This document shows positions 1-6,286 of a stretch of DNA of 11,096 nt, in pieces. Position 1 is the stretch's first letter. Every line of letters starts with the position of its first letter. The stretch is taken from NCBI GenBank assembly GCA_016934645.1, contig JAFGSL010000004.1, positions 1 through 11,096 of the forward strand. Direction: 5' to 3'. Origin of the DNA: Anaerolineae bacterium (GTDB lineage: Bacteria; Chloroflexota; Anaerolineae; B4-G1; SLSP01). Below the pieces are notes generated by a model. The model was not told where the DNA came from. It did not search any database and was given only the letters and a program-made list of their open reading frames with translations. A program made the translations under genes and the position numbers.

Positions 1-390
1 CACCCCCTGCTTGCGCGCCACCCGCGCCATAAAGCGCTCGCAATCGATGATGAAACGCTCGTGTTCGCCTTCGCCGATTTTCTCCACGGCATCCCAGGCT
101 TCCACGCGGAAACACACACGTGGCAATGCCACCTCGGTCACTTGAGCGCAAACGCGGACAGACATCCCGACCGGGGTGGCGGCAAGGTGGTGCATATCGA
201 TACCGGTACCCACCGAACTTTGCCTTGGTTCCAGGTAGGGCATGAGCATTGTCTGCGCTGCATTCTCCATCAGCGCGATAAGGTGCGGCGTGCTCAACAC
301 CGGGGCAAGGCCACTACCGTAGACAGTGGCGGTATCACTTTCGGCAACAATGTGCGTGATTTCGTTCGTCAATCCGGGTTCTATAGGCAT
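1..390 (-). CDS. FlK-like hot-dog thioesterase (3' end cut by window edge)
   Basis: A 130-residue reading frame runs off the left edge. It resembles the fluoroacetyl-CoA thioesterase (FlK) family of single-domain hot-dog enzymes, which hydrolyse acyl-CoA thioesters in the cytoplasm. Visible support: Thr34 (in LSTP), Glu42 (in LMENAA) and His68 (in GIDMHHLAATPVG) have exactly the spacing of the FlK catalytic residues Thr42, Glu50 and His76. The end (EAWDAVEKIGEGEHERFII) matches the last beta strands of the fold. The usual family length is about 130-140 residues, so little is missing. The ATG at 390 follows an AGGAG ribosome site five bases upstream. Most Chloroflexota members are of unknown substrate, so fluoroacetate resistance should not be assumed. 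It may be the last visible gene of the leftward series that starts at 2819. Confidence 0.8.
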   Translation of the reverse strand, partial: MPIEPGLTNEITHIVAESDTATVYGSGLAPVLSTPHLIALMENAAQTMLMPYLEPRQSSVGTGIDMHHLAATPVGMSVRVCAQVTEVALPRVCFRVEAWDAVEKIGEGEHERFIIDCERFMARVARKQGV

Positions 391-401
391 ACAGGCTCCT
401 G

Positions 402-533
402 AGAATCAGCAAATCAAGAATCAGCGAATGAAGAATGAAGAATGGAGAATGAAGAATGGAGAATGAAGAATCAGCGAATGGAGAATCCGCGAATGATCCT
501 ACAATCTTCAATCTCCAATCTATCAATCATCCA
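402..533. repeat. Intergenic purine-rich word repeat (GAATGAAGAATGGA type)
   Basis: The gap between the thioesterase and the glycosyltransferase consists of degenerate copies of GAATGAAGAATGGA and GAATCAGCGAATG, followed at 500-533 by the pyrimidine-rich counterpart (CAATCTTCAATCTCCAATC). The two halves can pair as a long imperfect hairpin. The right end includes the stop codon of the upstream glycosyltransferase (TGA at 529-527 lies inside the repeat word). No convincing gene is seen here; the reading frames across it are translations of the repeat. Confidence 0.75.
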
Positions 534-2029
534 GTCAAGATGGGAACGATAAAGCCAAACAAGCACCAAACGTCCAGAGCAGCCAGCGCGAGGAGTAGCC
601 CGGCGCTGAGGAGGCCGCGCCAGGCCTGCGGGACGAAAGCGGCAGCCGGTAAAGCGATCATCGCTGCACCAAATAGCGCCATCGACCAAAACGGGAGATC
701 GCCGGCTAGCAGCCCCACGACTCCGACCACAATCAGAGCGAGCAGCATACACAGCCCCGTGACGACGGCCAACTTACGATTGAGGAGTTGTTGCAATCCA
801 GCGGCGGCGGCCAATCCAACGAGCGGCAAGGCTGGGAAGAGATAGCGTCCTTGATGCTGCACGAACGCGAGGTTGTACCCTACGAACAGCGCAGCGGTGA
901 TCAGTGCGGACGTGCCGAGTAGAAGCATGCCGTCGCGCCGCCGGGCCTCCAGGCATGCACGCAGGCCACCGGCGTGCATGCCCGTCGCCAGACGCCACGC
1001 TGCACCCCAAATAATGAGGCCGGAGAAGATCGCCAGGCCCAGGTAGATGCGCGCATCCAGAACCACACCCATCCAGCCGAACTGCCCCCAGAACGAACGG
1101 AACATCGTCCGCAGCGCGCCGCCGAGGAACGGGAACAGGCCATCGCGGGCAATCCAATCCATTGTGCGCGGCTGCCCGGTGACAATCGCGTCGTGGCGGA
1201 TCAGGCCCATCACATCCGGCCATCCGTAGACGGCAATGTTGCGTGTCCACCACAGCGCCCCGAAAATCAGCGCGGGGCCGAGGATCGTGAGCACTTCACG
1301 TGCAGTCCATCGCATCGACTGTCCCGTGCGCCGGGCGCGCAACGCAATCGCCAGCACCGCCAGCACAGCAGCGCCATACCCCGTCGATTTGGTAAGCAGC
1401 AGCAGTCCAAGCACACCACCCAACACCCAGGGCGACGTTGCGCCGCGCAGATAGCGGAGCGCTAACCACAGCCACAGCCACAGCAGCGCAAACGTGAGCG
1501 CGTCGTTGTTGATCGCAGCCATCATTGCCACGAACTGCGGGATGAAAGCAACGATGCCCCCGCCCAGCCAGGCCAACCCAGGCCGCTCTGGCCAGAATTC
1601 GCGCAGGATCGCCATCACCATAGCAACGCCGACCGCGCCTAACAGCAGCGAGAAAAGTCGCAAAGGGATCACCGCACCATCGCCGAGCCAATAAATCGGT
1701 GTCGCTAGCAAGTAATAGAGTGGCGGTTGGTGATCTTCGTATTCCAACGAGGCCACCGGAAGCTCTGGTGGGAATCCTTCGAAGGTCAGGCGCGAGAGAT
1801 AGGCCTGATCGTAATCACCCAACTCTAACACAGGGAAACCGTCGCCCCCGGCCAGCGAGCGGATGTAGTTGTAGTGTGCGGGTTCATCGGGCGCTTGCCA
1901 CACAGGCGTGTGCGCCGCATACAACGTCCCAACCACCAGGAAAATCGCCAGAATCGCTGCAGCAGGCCAATTCTTTGCCGCCCGTATCTTGCTCCCTGCT
2001 TCTTGCATCCTGCTTCTTATCTCTTGCAT
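527..2029 (-). CDS. Multispanning GT39/DUF2142-type membrane glycosyltransferase
   Basis: A 500-residue integral membrane protein with about ten to twelve hydrophobic segments, the first near residues 22-40. It resembles the GT-C fold families GT39/PMT_2 and DUF2142, which transfer sugars from polyprenyl-phosphate donors on the outer face of the membrane. Supporting motifs are the acidic pair in the first outside loop (QAPDEPAHYNY, Asp48-Glu49) and EDHQPPLYYLL (residues 98-108), which corresponds to the HPPLYY motif of the family. Donor and acceptor cannot be read from the sequence. The start is ambiguous: ATG at 2029 and an in-frame ATG at 2008 both lie in repeat words (GGATGCAAGA), and the first 14 or so residues (MQEIRSRMQEAGSK) are translated repeat. 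The gene starts 19 bases after the M50 protease stop, so the two are probably co-transcribed. Confidence 0.8.
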   Translation of the reverse strand: MQEIRSRMQEAGSKIRAAKNWPAAAILAIFLVVGTLYAAHTPVWQAPDEPAHYNYIRSLAGGDGFPVLELGDYDQAYLSRLTFEGFPPELPVASLEYEDHQPPLYYLLATPIYWLGDGAVIPLRLFSLLLGAVGVAMVMAILREFWPERPGLAWLGGGIVAFIPQFVAMMAAINNDALTFALLWLWLWLALRYLRGATSPWVLGGVLGLLLLTKSTGYGAAVLAVLAIALRARRTGQSMRWTAREVLTILGPALIFGALWWTRNIAVYGWPDVMGLIRHDAIVTGQPRTMDWIARDGLFPFLGGALRTMFRSFWGQFGWMGVVLDARIYLGLAIFSGLIIWGAAWRLATGMHAGGLRACLEARRRDGMLLLGTSALITAALFVGYNLAFVQHQGRYLFPALPLVGLAAAAGLQQLLNRKLAVVTGLCMLLALIVVGVVGLLAGDLPFWSMALFGAAMIALPAAAFVPQAWRGLLSAGLLLALAALDVWCLFGFIVPILTG

Positions 2030-2050
2030 CCTGCCTCTTCTTGCATCCTT
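1985..2050. repeat. Word repeat (GCAGGATGCAAGA type) spanning a gene junction
   Basis: Read on the minus strand, this stretch contains three GGATGCAAGA copies separated by variants of AGAAGCAG, plus a fourth partial copy (GCAAGA). It fills the whole 19-base gap between the M50 protease and the glycosyltransferase and continues into the first codons of the latter, providing both of its candidate ATG starts. It resembles the other intergenic tracts in purine richness and word length but uses a different word. Confidence 0.7.
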
Positions 2051-2819
2051 ACCGGTACTCCAGACGAACGCCCTTGGTATGCTCCAAGGCTTTCTGCACT
2101 ATGAAGATCAGCACAAAGAAGGGCAAATCGACCAACAACGTGCATCCGCCGAGCAGCACTAGCCATCGCACAGCGACGGTGAGAAACTGCCCCAGGCCAT
2201 CCAACAACAGCGCCCCGCCGCCGAACAGCAACATGAGGAATGCCAACACCACAGTTACAAAGCCCATAAAGGGCCAGGCGTGAATATCGGAGCGGCTCGG
2301 CAGCATCGTATTGCCGATGGCGAAGACCAGATAGGCCCAAATCCACGCGTCCGGCGCCTGGAACGCGGCGGAGAGCCCTTTAAGCGCGGCCAGCCAATCC
2401 TGCACCGCCAGAGCTGCGACAACCTCAGGCGCGCCGAAGACCTTGTACCCCAACACGATGACGGCCAATCCGCCGCAGAACAATGGCGCAGCGCCGATGA
2501 AACTGGCACGGATAAAGTCGGTCTCTTGTACCGGCACAAAGCCTAACTGGACGCGCTTACCCACCCGGCGTGGGAGGATGTTAATGCGACCAATCTTCAC
2601 GCCAACAATGGCGGCTGACAGGGCATGACTGAGTTCGTGCAGAACAACGCCCGGAAACAGAATAATGGCGTATAGCCAAATCGCGATTTCCTCATCGTTG
2701 CTGAGGAGATACATCACACCCTGGAGATGGCGATGCAGCCAGCGGTCGGCCCAGAGCAACAACCCCAGGACGACGAAAAGTTCCGCCAGCAACAGCAACA
2801 CCGGAACCAGAACGTTCAC
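2049..2819 (-). CDS. M50 (site-2 protease-like) membrane metalloprotease
   Basis: A 256-residue membrane protein with the zinc motif HELSH (His61, Glu62, His65) in a transmembrane segment that follows VVL. A second conserved segment, NTMLPSRSD (Asn170, Pro174, Asp178), fits the position of the NxxPxxxxDG third-ligand motif of M50 peptidases, but the usual Gly after the Asp is missing here (Asp-Ile). About six hydrophobic segments are visible. M50 enzymes cleave membrane-embedded substrates such as anti-sigma factors or signal peptides; no PDZ or CBS domain is present, and the substrate is unknown. The start is GTG at 2819, preceded by GGGGGA a few bases upstream; there is no other good start before the first membrane segment. 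It is the first gene of a leftward series with the glycosyltransferase 19 bases downstream. Confidence 0.75.
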   Translation of the reverse strand: MNVLVPVLLLLAELFVVLGLLLWADRWLHRHLQGVMYLLSNDEEIAIWLYAIILFPGVVLHELSHALSAAIVGVKIGRINILPRRVGKRVQLGFVPVQETDFIRASFIGAAPLFCGGLAVIVLGYKVFGAPEVVAALAVQDWLAALKGLSAAFQAPDAWIWAYLVFAIGNTMLPSRSDIHAWPFMGFVTVVLAFLMLLFGGGALLLDGLGQFLTVAVRWLVLLGGCTLLVDLPFFVLIFIVQKALEHTKGVRLEYR

Positions 2820-2827
2820 AGTTCCCC

Positions 2828-2872
2828 CAGAAATGAGTCCAAAGTCTCAAGTCGAAAGTCAGAGAGTTGTTG
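2828..2872. repeat. Short word repeat (AAGTCTCAAGTCGAAAGTC)
   Basis: A short run of related words (CAAAGTCTCAAGTCGAAAGTCA) lies directly upstream of the M50 protease start. It belongs to the same class of intergenic tract as those at 402, 1985, 3137 and 7431, with yet another word. It may overlap the promoter region of the leftward operon; no clear -35/-10 pair was identified. Confidence 0.5.
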
Positions 2873-2973
2873 AGAAAGGCTCAAGCCATAGCCACACTTT
2901 GCGATTTTCTATCTTTATCCCAACTATATCCCAAATAATACCATAGATGAGCGAGTAGACGAATGAGTGAATC

Positions 2974-3136
2974 GGGTATAGTGCAAATTGTTGGAAAGTG
3001 CTGGGGCCGGTCTCCGACCGTGCCCGCGTAACCCATTGCCTGAGCCTACGGTGGCTCGGTCAGAAACCGGCCACAGCAAGCCAGGAGGGATTCTCAGACA
3101 AACGCCTTTCTTTCTCCAATAATCTGTCTTATACCC
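2974..3136. mobile_element. MITE-like element, 163 bp, with imperfect TIRs and flanking direct repeats
   Basis: The left end begins GGGTATAGTGCAAATTGTTG and the right end, read inward on the minus strand, begins GGGTATAAGACAGATTATTG; about 17 of the first 22 bases agree. Inside is a strong hairpin: arms 2999-3024 and 3053-3078 (26 bases each, four mismatches, core GGCCGGT..GACCG) around a 28-base loop. The element is flanked by GAGTGAATC at 2965-2973 and 3137-3145, a candidate 9-bp target-site duplication; the direct match extends to 11 bases because the next two bases (GG) agree as well. There is no coding capacity, so it would depend on a transposase elsewhere. The exact ends and family cannot be fixed without further copies. 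It is inserted in a GAATCGG-type word repeat. Confidence 0.7.
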
Positions 3137-3250
3137 GAGTGAATCGGCAAATCGGCGAATAAGGAATCAACAAATATGCATCTAACTTCGAGCGTCAGGG
3201 ATCGAGTATCCAGCTTCCAGTATCCATCAGCCAGCTTCCAACTTGAACAT
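3137..3250. repeat. Word repeats (GAATCGGC and TATCCAGCTTCCAG types)
   Basis: To the right of the MITE the sequence continues with GTGAATCGGCAAATCGGCGAATAAGGAATC and then pyrimidine-rich words (GTATCCAGCTTCCAGTATCC, CAGCCAGCTTCCAACTTG). The left part is continuous in character with 2945-2973 on the other side of the MITE, which suggests the MITE split a pre-existing repeat tract. No gene is seen in it. Confidence 0.6.
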
Positions 3251-3260
3251 TCTCGCTTTT

Positions 3261-3333
3261 CGGTTATCCTTCACCCAACCTGGATAAGCCGGAACCAAAA
3301 GGGCCTGCGACGCCCGTTTTTCTGATCGTTGGG
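3261..3333 (+). promoter_or_regulatory. Two hairpins in the scpA leader, second terminator-like
   Basis: Hairpin 1: CGGTTATCC (3261-3269) pairs with GGATAAGCCG (3282-3291) with one bulged base. Hairpin 2: AAAAGGGC (3297-3304) pairs with GCCCG and then TTTTT (3312-3321), giving a short stem with A/T pairing at its base and a run of five T. The loop of hairpin 1 holds CCCAAC (3274-3279), complementary to GTTGGG at 3328-3333, so a pseudoknot or alternative pairing across hairpin 2 is possible. This could be an intrinsic terminator left from upstream transcription or an attenuator of scpA. The GC part of hairpin 2 is only four base pairs, so the call is tentative. Confidence 0.35.
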
Positions 3334-3383
3334 CAAGAATCTGCGTGGTTAGGCCCTATCTTGAGAACAGAAAGCACACACCC

Positions 3384-4169
3384 ATGAGCTATGAAATCGC
3401 CACGCCCATCTTCGAGGGGCCACTGGAACTGTTGTTGCACCTCATCGAGAAGAACGAACTGGACATTACGAAGGTTGCTCTGGCAGAGGTGACCGACGAG
3501 TTCCTGACGCAGGTGAACGTGCTGCGCGAGAAGATGCAGATCGAGGTTATAGCGGACTTCTTAGCAGTTGCTGCGCGTCTGCTATGGATCAAGTCGCGGG
3601 CGCTGCTGCCTAAACCGCCGGAGTCGGCGCGGCTCGTGCGTGACGAAGATGATATCGGCGACGAACTGGTGCGCCAATTGCGCGCCTACCGGCAGTACAA
3701 AGAGGCAGCGCAGTGGCTCCGGGAACGTGACGAGGTGGGATTGCGTGCTTACGTCCACGTCGGCGCACCGCCGCGCCCACAGCATTTCATCATCGACTTG
3801 TCGGGAGTTACGGTGGCGGACCTACGCGCGGCAGCTCAGGCTGTATTATTCCCCGCCGAAGGGCCGATGCCGCAGGAAGCAATCCAACGCCCGCGCATCA
3901 GTGTGGTCCATCAGATTCGCCTGATCCGCCAGCGCCTTATCCGTTGGGCACAATCGTCCACCCATGCTATGGCTGTAACCTATCGCGCGCTCTTGAGCAA
4001 GCAACCCACGCGCGTCGAGGCCGTCGTCACCTTGCAGGCGATTTTGGAGTTGATTAAACAGCGCACCATACAGGCCCAACAGCCTCAGCCTTTTGGTGAC
4101 ATCGTCATCGAGGCACTCGTGCCCCCGGAGCAGATCGCTGAACCTTCCGCACCGACAGAAGAGCAATAA
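3384..4169 (+). CDS. scpA: Segregation and condensation protein A (ScpA, kleisin)
   Basis: A 261-residue cytoplasmic protein. ScpA is the kleisin bridge of the SMC-ScpA-ScpB condensin that compacts and segregates the chromosome. The N-terminus MSYEIATPIFEGPLELLLHL matches the family start, in which FEGPLxLLLHLI is the hallmark of the SMC-neck-binding helical domain. It continues with DFLAVAARLLWIKSRALLPK at about residues 55-75, also typical. The C-terminus (about 205-250, VVTLQAILELIKQRTIQ) fits the winged helix that binds the SMC cap. ATG 3384 was chosen because it aligns with ScpA N-termini; an upstream GTG at 3345 would add 13 non-conserved residues. The ribosome site is weak. scpB, which often follows scpA, is not here; the next gene is convergent and 44 bases away. 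Confidence 0.93.
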   Translation: MSYEIATPIFEGPLELLLHLIEKNELDITKVALAEVTDEFLTQVNVLREKMQIEVIADFLAVAARLLWIKSRALLPKPPESARLVRDEDDIGDELVRQLRAYRQYKEAAQWLRERDEVGLRAYVHVGAPPRPQHFIIDLSGVTVADLRAAAQAVLFPAEGPMPQEAIQRPRISVVHQIRLIRQRLIRWAQSSTHAMAVTYRALLSKQPTRVEAVVTLQAILELIKQRTIQAQQPQPFGDIVIEALVPPEQIAEPSAPTEEQ

Positions 4170-4213
4170 CTGCGCCAAACAAAGTCGGAGCACTCACTTG
4201 CCGTAGTGCGCTC

Positions 4214-6232
4214 TCAATTCGCATCACCGATGTTTACGGCCGTCAACGTGATCTTGTCGCCCGTGGGCAAAACTGCGACACGCACCCCGCTACCGGCATC
4301 ATAAAGCCCGACATTGATGGTAAGATCCTGGAGAGGTGCACCCGCTGAGATAGCAATGTGATGATAATCGACCACGACTTCTTCAGGCTGCCACGCTGCC
4401 ACAGGATATGTCCACAGTACGGGGACGCTATCATCCTGGCCCACAAGTGCGCCCTGGTCATTAATGACGTGCGTGAAAACTTTGAGCATCTCGCTTACCG
4501 GCCGCGCGGTCTTCCAGTAGAGATACAGCCCAATGGCGCTTCCAGATCCATCTGGCTGATAGCCATGCGTTGCGAGATCGTAGCCAAGCAATTCGATGCC
4601 ATTTTCAAACTGCCCATGAACCAAGTAAGCCGGTTGTGGACTTTCGGGTTCGATTCTGTAGGCAACAAATCTCTGATTTTCGGGGGTCCAGATCGGAGTA
4701 TAACCCGGAACACGTTCATAAGGATTCAGGAGCGTTTCGTATTGCGGATAATAATGTGTGCCAGTTTCGTTATCGTAGATGATGAAACGCACACCGGAGG
4801 CCAACGCCATTGTGCGCCATTCATCCAACGACGTGGCGGACGGCAGTTTAAACAGCTTCTGATAGGTATCCCGCGTTGGCGAAGAGACGTCCTGATGGTA
4901 GAGATTGGCGCTGGCGACCTCTGATGCGCTGCGCGCTCCAGCAGTAATCATCCGGTTGCTGGTCTCGATGACATTGGCGTGGGGGCCACCCTCGTGGGTA
5001 TGCGCATAGGCGACGAAGGATGGCAGCACAACGACGAGCAGCCCCACAAGCGCCAGCATGTTCAGCGGGATGGTGATGTCCTTGATGTTGACATTGGGTA
5101 TCACCCGCCAGATAACATACAGCGCGCTGATGGTGAAAATAGGAAGCAAAATGATCAAGAACCGTGTGTTAATAGTAAATATGCTCAGAGCGGAGACAAT
5201 ACCGACTGTATAAATGGCAAACAGCAACCGGTGTTCCCAACGCATCCGGCGATCAAAGACGAACAACAGCAACCCGGCACGCGACAGTTGCAGCAAAGGT
5301 TGATCCACCAGAGCGGGATTCTGGTGGAGCCAAAACTTGGTGAATTCGCCCCACCAATTGCGGACAAAGAGACCTGGATCAAGCGCGATCAATTTGACGA
5401 GGCTGATGGTGGCATCGCTGCCCCAGGTGGCGATAAAATCATCGCCGCCGTGCAATTTGATCCAGATGTGATAGACCTGGGTCATATAAAACGGTTTCCC
5501 AGTGATGATAAGACTGGTGATAATCTGCGGTGCTGCGCCGGCCGCAAAACCCAGACCATAAAACGCGGCGCTCCACAGACGGCGAGCGTCTTTATGATAA
5601 ATGGCCAGTACCACGCAGTAAAACGCACAAACAAGGAAGGAAAGCAGAGCAGTATAGCGGATCAAATATCCCAGGCCGGCGATAACGCCGGCCAAAAGCG
5701 CAAGCTTGCGATTCTGCACGTTGCGTGACAGCACACCCAGTGCCAATACCTGCAGACCAGCGGCCAGCATATCGGAGCCTTCGTAACCCGCGTAGAACAA
5801 CAACGTACCCGTCGAGACCAGACAGGCCATCGCGATAAGGGCAAACGCCCGGCTGCGCGTGATGGATAGAGCCAACGCCGCCGTCCCCAATCCACATAGC
5901 AGACCACCAAAGAGTGAAACGATCCGCCCGAAGTGCGCGACGTCGACGTTCAGGGATAACCCGAACCTCGCCAGCAGTGGAATACCCGCCGGGTAAAACC
6001 CATTGACCCAAGCTGACAAAGAGCCAGGAAGATCCTTGGTGCGCGCCACCATAGCAAAGTAGTCCAGGTTGCCGATAGTGATGTGCCCCTGAAGATGGTT
6101 GATCTCGACGACGCATAAGGCTGCCAACACTACAAGAGCGGCTGCGGTCCATCCCGCAGTCGCCAGCCAGCCAGTGCGCCTGCGTTTTGTCCAGAGGAGG
6201 CTCTGAGAATGTGTTGTGTGCAGCATTGTCAT
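4214..6232 (-). CDS. GT-C (GT39-like) membrane glycosyltransferase with C-terminal beta module
   Basis: A 672-residue protein from ATG 6232. After a short basic N-terminus come about ten membrane segments (roughly residues 25-420), with GNLDYFAM (Asp57) and a FYPAGIPLL segment (about 79-87) in the first outside loops. These are typical of GT39-like enzymes that use polyprenyl-phosphate sugars. Next is a soluble stretch (about 425-530) and a C-terminal beta-rich module (about 535-672; IELLGYDL, GLYLYWKTARP, VFTHVINDQGALVGQDDSV, INVGLYDAGSGVRV). I have seen that module at the end of many Chloroflexota membrane glycosyltransferases; its role is unknown, possibly carbohydrate binding. GTG at 6265 would add 11 residues lying in a perfect hairpin and is less likely; ATG 6226 is also possible. 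No clear Shine-Dalgarno sequence precedes either ATG. Confidence 0.75.
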   Translation of the reverse strand: MTMLHTTHSQSLLWTKRRRTGWLATAGWTAAALVVLAALCVVEINHLQGHITIGNLDYFAMVARTKDLPGSLSAWVNGFYPAGIPLLARFGLSLNVDVAHFGRIVSLFGGLLCGLGTAALALSITRSRAFALIAMACLVSTGTLLFYAGYEGSDMLAAGLQVLALGVLSRNVQNRKLALLAGVIAGLGYLIRYTALLSFLVCAFYCVVLAIYHKDARRLWSAAFYGLGFAAGAAPQIITSLIITGKPFYMTQVYHIWIKLHGGDDFIATWGSDATISLVKLIALDPGLFVRNWWGEFTKFWLHQNPALVDQPLLQLSRAGLLLFVFDRRMRWEHRLLFAIYTVGIVSALSIFTINTRFLIILLPIFTISALYVIWRVIPNVNIKDITIPLNMLALVGLLVVVLPSFVAYAHTHEGGPHANVIETSNRMITAGARSASEVASANLYHQDVSSPTRDTYQKLFKLPSATSLDEWRTMALASGVRFIIYDNETGTHYYPQYETLLNPYERVPGYTPIWTPENQRFVAYRIEPESPQPAYLVHGQFENGIELLGYDLATHGYQPDGSGSAIGLYLYWKTARPVSEMLKVFTHVINDQGALVGQDDSVPVLWTYPVAAWQPEEVVVDYHHIAISAGAPLQDLTINVGLYDAGSGVRVAVLPTGDKITLTAVNIGDAN

Positions 6233-6233
6233 T

Positions 6234-6280
6234 GTTTCGTCAGATGCAGCGCGGCCATATGCCACTGCATCTGACGAAAC
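6234..6280 (-). terminator. Perfect 16-bp hairpin between dehydrogenase stop and glycosyltransferase start
   Basis: GTTTCGTCAGATGCAG (6234-6249) is exactly complementary to CTGCATCTGACGAAAC (6265-6280), with a 15-base loop. It begins seven bases after the dehydrogenase stop codon and ends one base before the glycosyltransferase ATG at 6232. There is no T run on the minus strand after the stem, so it is not a classical intrinsic terminator. It could stabilise the 3' end of the dehydrogenase message, attenuate read-through, or limit ribosome access to the next gene. The structure itself is certain; its function is not. Confidence 0.55.
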
Positions 6281-6286
6281 CTCTCT

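Noticed and set aside
61..402. Plus-strand frame of 113 codons over the thioesterase
   Set aside because: It is antisense to a gene with family-level motifs and has no recognisable domain or ribosome site.
402..533. CRISPR array
   Set aside because: The repeated words are short, imperfect and have no unique spacers of constant length.
3345..3383. GTG at 3345 as start of scpA
   Set aside because: The extra 13 residues are not part of ScpA; the family N-terminus begins at ATG 3384.
4188..4213. GCACT/AGTGC inverted repeat between the convergent scpA and glycosyltransferase genes as a shared terminator
   Set aside because: Only five base pairs and no T tract on either strand; too weak to call.
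6233..6265. GTG at 6265 as start of the large glycosyltransferase
   Set aside because: It lies at the edge of the loop of a perfect 16-bp hairpin with no ribosome site; ATG 6232 is immediately after the stem and the added residues are not conserved-looking.
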